A stretch of DNA of 28,214 nucleotides, taken from CAZIWX01 sp964543125 (GTDB lineage: Bacteria; Fidelibacterota; UBA8477). The notes below the pieces were generated by a model. The model made no database searches, was not told where the DNA came from, and was given only the letters and a program-made list of their open reading frames with translations. Location of the stretch: the NCBI GenBank assembly GCA_964543125.1, contig CAZIWX010000026.1, positions 1 through 28,214 of the forward strand. Direction: 5' to 3'. This document shows, one piece after another, positions 22,936 to 28,214 of the stretch (positions within the stretch are counted from its first letter, which is position 1; each line of letters starts with the position of its first letter). A program made the position numbers and the translations under genes.

Positions 22936-23178
22936 ATGAAACGCAAAATTATACAAATTGGCTCTTCATTGGGGATGGTGCTTCCGCGCTCCACATTGAC
23001 GGCGCTCCATTTGGCCAAAGGTTCGGAAGTATCTTTGGAGGTGGACGAGAAAAACGGACAGATTGTTATCAAACCCATACCCGGTGATATGAATGTGCTC
23101 TCCCGAACCTTGGTTGATAAGCTGGGGGGCTTTATCGAAAAATACGAGAGTTTTTTAGGCCGACTTGAGGAAAATTAA
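22936..23178 (+). CDS. AbrB/MazE/SpoVT-type DNA-binding antitoxin
   Basis: The 80-residue protein has the swapped-hairpin AbrB fold signature: KIIQIGSSLGMVLPRSTL (4-21), then LAKGSEVSLEV and GQIVIKPI. A helical tail with FIEKYESFL follows, typical of AbrB-type antitoxins whose C-terminus holds a toxin. It should bind its own promoter and neutralise or partner the product of the next gene, whose start lies 2 bases after this stop. The ATG at 22936 is chosen because TAGGAG sits 5 bases upstream; a longer frame from a TTG at 22912 would run through that site. Antitoxin families of this shape are known to pair with Doc (death-on-curing) toxins. Family assignment is firm; the antitoxin role is from context. 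Confidence 0.8.
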   Translation: MKRKIIQIGSSLGMVLPRSTLTALHLAKGSEVSLEVDEKNGQIVIKPIPGDMNVLSRTLVDKLGGFIEKYESFLGRLEEN

Positions 23179-23180
23179 GG

Positions 23181-23564
23181 GTGGAAAAACCTGATATATT
23201 GCTGATCTCGCTTATGAACTGGTGTCTCAGTGAATCGTTCATTCAGCGATTTGATATTCGTGATATGGATGTTTATAAGCAATTGACCGGGATCGTGGGG
23301 GCTGTTCCAATTGCCACCGATCTTGCGCGCACAAGCCAGGCGCCGGTTAAATATCTCAGGGCTATTTTTCGTAATCTTCTGGAGCAGCGCCCGTTCGCCT
23401 CACAAAATATTCGTACGGCTTTGCTCTTAAGTCTCTGGGTGCATCGTCAACTGGGACAACGCATGGGCCAGGATCAAATCGAAGCTGTTGTGCGAACGCT
23501 CAAATATCGCAACAGCACCACGGAGCAAAAGCTTAGCATGCTCATGACGGGATTGTCCATTTAA
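23181..23564 (+). CDS. Putative Doc/Fic-like protein with degenerate active-site motif, partner of the AbrB-type antitoxin
   Basis: The 127-residue product has no clear standard annotation. Its central part aligns by eye with the Fic core of Doc toxins. LRAIFRNLLEQ followed by RPFASQNIRTALLLSLWVHRQLG (70-92) matches the Doc pattern of helix, HPFxxGNKR motif, TAL and hydrophobic helix. The proline, phenylalanine, asparagine and final arginine are kept, but the catalytic His is Arg, the acidic position is Ser, Gly is Gln and Lys is Ile. Phosphotransfer or AMPylation activity would therefore not be expected. Start is GTG at 23181, two bases after the antitoxin stop, with GAGG about 10 bases upstream. 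The 353-residue selD follows after 153 bases. Alternatives are an unrelated small helical protein or a domesticated co-regulator. The Doc link is an eyeball alignment plus operon context. Confidence 0.5.
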   Translation: MEKPDILLISLMNWCLSESFIQRFDIRDMDVYKQLTGIVGAVPIATDLARTSQAPVKYLRAIFRNLLEQRPFASQNIRTALLLSLWVHRQLGQRMGQDQIEAVVRTLKYRNSTTEQKLSMLMTGLSI

Positions 23565-23579
23565 ATATTCTTCACCAAA

Positions 23580-23592
23580 AGGTTGCTAACCT
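23580..23592. promoter_or_regulatory. Small perfect dyad downstream of the Doc-like gene
   Basis: AGGTTgctAACCT is a perfect 5-bp inverted repeat 15 bases past the Doc-like stop codon and 126 bases before selD. It lacks a T-run, so it is not a convincing terminator; an operator or processing site is possible, as is chance. Confidence 0.2.
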
Positions 23593-23717
23593 CCATTATC
23601 ATACCCGGTCCGCAGTCGCGAAGGGGTGTTCATTCCACGAAGCTATCAGCTAAATATTTTACCTATCCGCTGCCCCTGAGTGACTATATTTTTACCCTAA
23701 GAAAATAACCATCATTC

Positions 23718-24779
23718 ATGCCCAACAGTATTATTCCCCCATGCATTCATTTGACCGCCCAGGTGAAAGCCGCCGGGTGAGCCAGCAAAATCGGTCCGGG
23801 GGACCTGGACGACATTCTGCGTAGCTTGACATTGCCCACCCATCCCAATCTGATGGTTGACACTAAACTCCATGATGATGCCGGAGTCTATTTGCTTCGT
23901 CCTGATTTGGCGATTATTCAAACTCTGGACTTTTTTACGCCGATTGTAGATGATCCATACGCCTTTGGCCAGATCGCAGCCGCCAACGCCCTGAGTGATG
24001 TTTACGCCATGGGCGGCAAACCACTCACAGCCATGAATATTGTTGGTTTCCCCATCGAAACCATGGATCGCCAAATATTGAAGGATATTTTACACGGTGG
24101 TCTGGATAAAGTGAAAGAAAGTGGAGCGTTGCTTGTTGGTGGTCATTCGGTTAAAGACGATGAGGTGAAATACGGGTTAAGCGTGACAGGCACCGTTCAT
24201 CCGGATCAACTAAAGACAAATCGAGGCGCCCGGAGCGGTGATGCCCTGATCCTCACCAAACCTTTGGGAGCCGGAATCCTGGCTACAGCTTTGAAACATA
24301 AAAAAACGACTGGAACACAAAACCAGCTCCTTACCGCGACCATGTCAGCATTAAATCAACGCGCCAGCGAAATTGCCGTGAAATACAATTGCCATGCCTT
24401 ATCGGATGTTACCGGTTTTGGCTTGGTGGGCCATGCGTTGGAAATCTGCGATGCCAGCAAAATGGATCTGACTTTACAGCGATCCAAATTGCCAATACTC
24501 CCCGGTACGATTGATTTTATCCATCAATCTGAACTACCCGGCGGTGCACGAACCAACCGGGAGTATTACGCGAAACGGGTGAAATTCCACACCGCTACGG
24601 AACCGGCGCTAAACTGGCTGTTTTTCGATCCCCAAACCTCCGGCGGCTTGTTGATTTGCCTGCCGCAATTAGGTGCGGAGGCTGTATTAAACGAGCTGCA
24701 GGACTCGGGAATGACAGCCGCTATCATCGGCGAATTTTCTGCAGCCTCTGCTCAAAAACCGCAAATACAGGTTTTCTAA
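23718..24779 (+). CDS. selD: Selenophosphate synthetase containing selenocysteine (UGA read-through at residue 21)
   Basis: SelD makes selenophosphate from selenide and ATP, the Se donor for tRNA-Sec. From the ATG at 23718 the frame reads MPNSIIPPCIHLTAQVKAAG, then TGA (23778-23780), then ASKIGPGDLDDIL, so the UGA falls exactly where other SelD proteins have the catalytic Cys or Sec (GCAAK/GUAAK type), with the essential Lys at 24. The remainder shows family motifs: VDDPYAFGQIAAANALSD, YAMGGKP, LVGGHS, SDVTGFGLVGHALEI and DPQTSGGLLI. Counting Sec, the length is 353 residues, normal for SelD. Stopping at the UGA, or starting at the TTG at 23826, would remove the catalytic loop. A hairpin that could be a bacterial SECIS follows 12 bases after the UGA. 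No Shine-Dalgarno is obvious before the ATG. selA, selB and selC are not in the window. Confidence 0.93.
23793..23805 (+). promoter_or_regulatory. Candidate bacterial SECIS hairpin for selD UGA
   Basis: GGTCC (23793-23797) and GGACC (23801-23805) form a perfect 5-bp G/C-rich stem with a GGG loop, 12 bases after the UGA and inside the coding frame. Bacterial SECIS elements are stem-loops a few tens of bases downstream of UGA with a G at the start of the apical loop, recognised by SelB. Position and loop fit. Outer pairing is limited (CAG 23783-23785 with CTG 23805-23807 competes for one base), so the full structure needs folding. Confidence 0.55.
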
Positions 24780-24808
24780 CCTGATCATCTAAGGTTATTG
24801 TTTTAGTT

Positions 24809-26260
24809 GTGTCACGATTAATCAGAATTATTACCATCCAGGCTCGTATTCAAGCGCTTTCGCTCACCTTTATGCTCCTACCCGGACTAATCGCACTTGA
24901 ATATGGCGAAAAGCTGGCTTGGGTATTTTTAACCATGGGGTCATTAGCGGTATTAGCTCTGTTTCCCCTCCATTTATTTAAACCCAGTGGCATCGACATC
25001 AGTGTTCGGGAAAGCATCTTCATCGTTATACTTACCTGGGTATTTTTCTCAATTTTGGGTGCTATACCCTTTGTGATAGATGGATCGATTCAGGGTTGGC
25101 TCAACGCTACGTTTGAGGTGATCTCGGGATTTACAGCCACCGGCTCTACGGTCCTCACGAATATTGAGGCGCTTCCTAAATCCCTTATTTTTTGGAGATC
25201 TGAAACCCAATTCCTCGGTGGCATCGGAATTATATTGATTGTTATCGCTTTTTTTCCCCGGCTGCCCGGTACAAAAATGTTGTTCAACCAGGAAGCGCCG
25301 ATTGATCCTTTACAGGAAAAAATATCAGCGCGTTTCGCCACCGTGGCGCGCCAGTACCTGATGATCTATACCGGATTTATGCTAACGCAGATAGTTATGT
25401 TAACGCCGGCGATTGGATTATTGGATGCGGTCAATATCAGTTTTACCTCCATTGCCGGTGGCGGATTTGCTCCCCGGAATGCCAGTATTGCTGCTTATAA
25501 CAGTCTCTATGTGGAAATGGTGTCCTGCTTATTTATGCTGTTGGGAGCTACGAGCTTTATTCTACACTTCCGCGCTTTAATCGGTGGGAAGCCCCGAGTT
25601 TATTTCGAAAGTAGCGCCTTCAAAGCCTATTTGCTCGTTTTGGGCTTTTCAACCGTTATGATTACGCTGGCAATCTGGCAACGGGATAATCTGGATTTGA
25701 GCTTTACCCACTCCCTGCGAGCGGCGTTTTTCCAGGTAGTGAGCATCGGAACAACCACCGGTTTTGCAACGGAAAACTTCAAATACTGGCCCCCCACCGC
25801 TATATTTCTGCTCATTCTACTCATGTTCATCGGTGGAATGGCAGCATCTACTTCCGGCTCGATTAAAGTTAATCGGCATGTAGTTTTATTGAAGGAATTG
25901 AAAAACGGGTTGTTAAAAGTCATTCATCCCAGCGGTTTTTTTACCTCCCGCCTGAATAAACGGCCCTTGGAACGCCCCCAAATTGAATCGGTTCTGAGAT
26001 TTACATTTTGGTACCTGTTTATTTTCATGATCTCAACCCTGATCGTGAGTACGACGCGAATGGGATTGGTGGATTCCATGTCAGCCGTTGCTACAACACT
26101 CGCCAACACCGGCCCCGGCGTGGGGCGTGTTGGTCCGTTCGATAATTTTAGTTGGTTACCCGGCTACGCCAAACTTACCCTGATGACGGATATGATCATG
26201 GGACGCCTGGAACTATACCCAATCCTGTTATTATTTCTACCTGATTTCTGGAAAAAATAG
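24809..26260 (+). CDS. trkH: TrkH/KtrB-family potassium transporter membrane subunit
   Basis: The 483-residue integral inner-membrane protein has about ten hydrophobic segments and four repeated pore (P-loop) segments expected of the Trk/Ktr/HKT family: FTATGSTV, TSIAGGGFAP, GTTTGFATEN and TLANTGPGVG. Also family-typical are FWRSETQFLGGIGII after the first pore and GGMAASTSGSIKVNR after the third. It conducts K+ (or Na+) when assembled with a cytosolic TrkA/KtrA regulator, which is not in the window. Start is GTG at 24809, 29 bases past selD, with TAAGG rather far upstream, so the start is approximate. The gene converges on the xerD-like gene with a 13-base gap and may be co-transcribed with selD, though no functional tie is apparent. 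Confidence 0.9.
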   Translation: MSRLIRIITIQARIQALSLTFMLLPGLIALEYGEKLAWVFLTMGSLAVLALFPLHLFKPSGIDISVRESIFIVILTWVFFSILGAIPFVIDGSIQGWLNATFEVISGFTATGSTVLTNIEALPKSLIFWRSETQFLGGIGIILIVIAFFPRLPGTKMLFNQEAPIDPLQEKISARFATVARQYLMIYTGFMLTQIVMLTPAIGLLDAVNISFTSIAGGGFAPRNASIAAYNSLYVEMVSCLFMLLGATSFILHFRALIGGKPRVYFESSAFKAYLLVLGFSTVMITLAIWQRDNLDLSFTHSLRAAFFQVVSIGTTTGFATENFKYWPPTAIFLLILLMFIGGMAASTSGSIKVNRHVVLLKELKNGLLKVIHPSGFFTSRLNKRPLERPQIESVLRFTFWYLFIFMISTLIVSTTRMGLVDSMSAVATTLANTGPGVGRVGPFDNFSWLPGYAKLTLMTDMIMGRLELYPILLLFLPDFWKK

Positions 26261-26273
26261 GTCCTGAAGCGGA

Positions 26274-27176
26274 TTAAGCCCGCGGATGAAATGTGCGGTG
26301 AACTTCGCGTAAATACGAGCTATCCAAGTGAGTATAAATTTGTGTCGTGGAGATATCCGCGTGTCCCAGCATCTCTTGAACCACACGAAGATCAGCGCCA
26401 CCCTCCAACATGTGGGTCGCAAATGAATGTCTGAAAACGTGAGGGCTGACTGGTTTTTTTAAACCGGAGGTTTTAGCTAATTGCTTCAGGAGAAACCAAA
26501 CACCCTTGCGCTGGAGTCTCCGGCCCCGATTGTTCAGGAAGACCTCACCGTGCGTCAGATGCCCCTTTTTTAACTTGGGACGAACCTCCTGTAGATAACG
26601 CTGAAGCCAAAATTTGGCTTCACCCCCTAGGGGCACCAATCGTTCTTTATCACCCTTACCGCGCACTCGAACCAGATCTTCATCCAGAATGAGCTGGTCC
26701 GCCGTTAGCAGGCAAACCTCACTAACACGCATGCCGGTAGCATATAACAATTCAAATAAGGCGCGATTGCGGATACCCAACCAGGTGCTGGTATCAATAC
26801 TTTCCAATAATAATTCAATATCGGCCACTTCGAGAATTTTTGGGAGTTTCCCGGGGAGTTTGGGCGACTCCAAATAAGCTGTGGGGTCAGACTTAACAAA
26901 ATCCTCCATGATAAGAAATCGGTAATACATGCGTAATGAGGAAAAATGCCGTGCCAGGGAGCTGTCGGCCAATTTCCGCCGGCCCAGGTTAGTGATATAT
27001 TGAATCAATTGTCCCTGCTTTACCGTGTCTGGTTTTGAGATTTTCAATTTGACCAGAAAAGCCCAGAAATCCTCAAGATCCGCCATATAGGCCAGACGGG
27101 TGTTTTCGGCTAAATTGCGTTCTATGCGGAGGTAAAGCTGGAATTCTTTAAGGTGCGCGGCGTCAGGAATTTCCAT
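26274..27176 (-). CDS. xerD: Tyrosine recombinase, XerC/XerD family
   Basis: The 300-residue product has the two-domain layout of Xer recombinases: an N-terminal SAM-like core-binding domain (FQLYLRIERNLAENTRLAY) and a C-terminal catalytic domain. The full catalytic set is present: R150 in GMRVSEV, K174 in GKGDKERLVP, H246 and R249 in HVFRHSFATH, H272 in LGHADISTTQIYTH, and nucleophile Y281. The final VHRTFHPRA is typical of XerD. Xer proteins resolve chromosome dimers at dif with FtsK; some relatives serve mobile elements, but no att-like repeats, cargo or tRNA are seen here, and housekeeping neighbours argue for a chromosomal role. ATG at 27176 is taken as start; a GTG two codons upstream (27182) is equally possible. 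It follows the GGGPS gene by 11 bases. Confidence 0.88.
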   Translation of the reverse strand: MEIPDAAHLKEFQLYLRIERNLAENTRLAYMADLEDFWAFLVKLKISKPDTVKQGQLIQYITNLGRRKLADSSLARHFSSLRMYYRFLIMEDFVKSDPTAYLESPKLPGKLPKILEVADIELLLESIDTSTWLGIRNRALFELLYATGMRVSEVCLLTADQLILDEDLVRVRGKGDKERLVPLGGEAKFWLQRYLQEVRPKLKKGHLTHGEVFLNNRGRRLQRKGVWFLLKQLAKTSGLKKPVSPHVFRHSFATHMLEGGADLRVVQEMLGHADISTTQIYTHLDSSYLREVHRTFHPRA

Positions 27177-27187
27177 GACCACAATAA

Positions 27188-27934
27188 TTATTCAGAATTA
27201 TGGACGGCTTGAGCAAGGCTTGCTAAGAGGTTGGGGTCGTCAGTGGTTTCCAACACATTGCCGGTTATGATAAAACTCGCACCGGCCAACACAAGCTTGC
27301 GGGCTTGTTCGGGCCCTCGAATGCCACCACCCACAATTACCGGCAGGCAGGTGGTACGGGAAACGGCGCGTACCATTTCTTCCGGAACAGTCATTTCCGC
27401 ACCGCTGCCGGCTTCAAGGTAGACCAATTTAAATCCAAGATACTCCGCGGCTAAGGCGTGTGCCACAGCAATATCAGGTTTGGTGCGCGGAATGGGGCGC
27501 GTACCACTCATGAATTCCGCAGTGGTGGGTTTGCCAGCCTCGATCAGCAGATAAGCCGTGGAAATGGGTTCGATTCCAATATGCCTGATCAAAGGCGCGG
27601 CATGGACCTGGTCGGCAATGAGATATTGCGGATTCCGGCCGCTTATTAGCGATAAAAACAGTACTGCGTTGGCATGCTCCGACAGTTGACTGAGTGTACC
27701 GGGAAATAGGACAACCGGCAGGGTCGCGGTCTTTTTGATTTGAGCCAACTTTTGATTCCAAGCCCCGCGCGTGTTGAGACTGCCACCCACTAAAATCGCA
27801 TCCGCGCCGGAATCGTTGATTCGGAGAATAAACGCCATCACATCCGCTTCAGACCATTTGTCGGGATCAACCAGAACCAGGTATCCGGCGCCTTTTCGCT
27901 GTTTAATCTCTAAGAGTTGTTTGTAAACCGACAT
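27188..27934 (-). CDS. Geranylgeranylglyceryl-phosphate synthase family protein (bacterial GGGPS/PcrB-like TIM barrel)
   Basis: The 248-residue protein is a TIM barrel of the GGGPS/PcrB family, which joins a polyprenyl diphosphate to sn-glycerol-1-phosphate, the first ether bond of archaeal-type lipids. Motifs: LVDPDKWSE (21-29), DAILVGGS, FPGTLSQL, ISGRNPQYLI, YLEAGSGAE, VPVIVGGG-type loop (PVIVGGGIRGPEQA) and ASFIITGN, covering the phosphate-binding and G1P sites. Length and motifs fit the group II enzymes found in archaea and in Bacteroidetes and relatives rather than the shorter Bacillus PcrB. Chain length (C20, C35 or other) cannot be told from sequence by eye. It lies between gcvPA (19-base gap) and xerD (11-base gap), all on the minus strand, so an operon is likely. 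No clear Shine-Dalgarno precedes the ATG. Confidence 0.87.
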   Translation of the reverse strand: MSVYKQLLEIKQRKGAGYLVLVDPDKWSEADVMAFILRINDSGADAILVGGSLNTRGAWNQKLAQIKKTATLPVVLFPGTLSQLSEHANAVLFLSLISGRNPQYLIADQVHAAPLIRHIGIEPISTAYLLIEAGKPTTAEFMSGTRPIPRTKPDIAVAHALAAEYLGFKLVYLEAGSGAEMTVPEEMVRAVSRTTCLPVIVGGGIRGPEQARKLVLAGASFIITGNVLETTDDPNLLASLAQAVHNSE

Positions 27935-27953
27935 GTAAAATTAGTGAACCTGC

Positions 27954-28214
27954 TTAAGATGCCCACTGCTTTAAGAATTCAAGGTAACCATCCATCTCCT
28001 GGCGGGTGCGTTTTTCTGTCACAGCCACCAGGAGTGCATCGGGCTCACCGGGGAAAAAGTCTGCAACGGGAACTCCGGGTAGAAACCCGGCAGCGTTACC
28101 CTGACGAATGATCTCCTCGGCGGGGACCGGACAATCTACCTCAAATGCGTGAAAAAACGCCAGGTTGGTGGTGGGGGAAAAACCCGGGAACGGACTGGCC
28201 CACCCAAAAGGAAA
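27954..28214 (-). CDS. gcvPA: Glycine dehydrogenase (decarboxylating) subunit 1, C-terminal fragment (gene continues off right edge)
   Basis: Only the last 86 residues are in the window. They read in one frame to a TAA at 27954-27956 and match the end of the P-protein alpha subunit of the glycine cleavage system: a beta-strand region with FFHAFEVDCPVPAEEII, then GFLPGVPVADFFP, then LLVAVTEKRTRQEMDGYLEFL. The TEKRT(K/R)xE(I/M) segment near the C-terminus is characteristic of GcvPA. Ending here, without the PLP-lysine half, means a split P-protein (GcvPA/GcvPB), as in thermophiles and many FCB-group and Gram-positive bacteria. It was missed by ATG-based ORF calling because its start lies outside the window. 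Call is good despite the short length. Confidence 0.85.
   Translation of the reverse strand, partial: FPFGWASPFPGFSPTTNLAFFHAFEVDCPVPAEEIIRQGNAAGFLPGVPVADFFPGEPDALLVAVTEKRTRQEMDGYLEFLKQWAS

Noticed and set aside
23778..23780. UGA in selD read as a nonsense mutation or frameshift making a pseudogene
   Set aside because: The stop is at the exact Sec position, both sides are conserved in frame, the length is normal and a hairpin follows; recoding explains all of this better.
23712..24074. A 120-codon minus-strand frame over the start of selD
   Set aside because: It is antisense to well-conserved SelD motifs and includes the reverse of the Sec codon region; no independent support.
24809..26260. 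Non-canonical pore residues in the TrkH-like protein as a possible new ion selectivity
   Set aside because: The key glycine in each pore segment is still present (TATG, AGGG, TTTG, ANTG) and such side-residue changes are frequent in the family.
26274..27176. Tyrosine recombinase as sign of a mobile element or integron
   Set aside because: Motifs are XerD-like, it lies in a housekeeping operon, and no att repeats, cargo genes, tRNA or composition shift were seen.

Overview
The window reads as chromosomal DNA from a Gram-negative member of the FCB (Fibrobacteres-Chlorobi-Bacteroidetes) superphylum, probably one of the Calditrichota/KSB1/Marinimicrobia-like lineages rather than a classical Bacteroidetes. 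Three things point there: C-terminal type IX secretion (T9SS) sorting domains with the NYPNPFNP motif, a PorV/PorQ-type outer-membrane protein, and a bacterial geranylgeranylglyceryl-phosphate synthase homologue. No species can be assigned from the sequence alone.

The left three quarters (1-22.6 kb) is dominated by alpha-glucan (starch, glycogen, maltodextrin) handling. From left to right it holds a truncated sugar ABC-transporter binding protein (minus); a 1395-residue secreted GH13 amylase with two starch-binding-like modules and a T9SS tail (plus); and a lipoprotein esterase with a glycogen-binding-like module (minus). Next comes a four-gene minus-strand operon: TonB-dependent receptor, 1322-residue surface protein, PorV-like porin, and a duplicated-CBM T9SS protein, ending in a good terminator. 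Then come a PpiC/SurA-type lipoprotein foldase (plus), a GH13 lipoprotein with a C-terminal glycogen-binding-like module, and glycogen synthase GlgA (both minus, one transcript). The GxFNxW carbohydrate-binding signature recurs in four of these genes. This suggests glucan is captured and cut at the cell surface, moved through the TonB-dependent receptor and ABC transporter, and stored as glycogen. No SusD homologue and no dedicated regulator is seen.

The right quarter (22.9-28.2 kb) is different. It begins with a small AbrB/MazE-type antitoxin gene followed by a protein that looks like a Doc/Fic toxin with a ruined active-site motif. The next gene is selD, in which an in-frame UGA at the catalytic position, followed by a hairpin, indicates a selenocysteine-containing selenophosphate synthetase. 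It is followed by a TrkH-type potassium transporter and, on the minus strand, a probable operon of gcvPA (only its 3' end), a GGGPS homologue and a XerD-like tyrosine recombinase.

No rRNA, tRNA, CRISPR array, insertion sequence or prophage was recognised. The best leads are the UGA-containing selD, the degenerate Doc-like pair, the SusD-less receptor operon with EF-hand-like loops in both receptor and partner, a 796-bp sequence-identical internal duplication, and an apparent AUU start codon.
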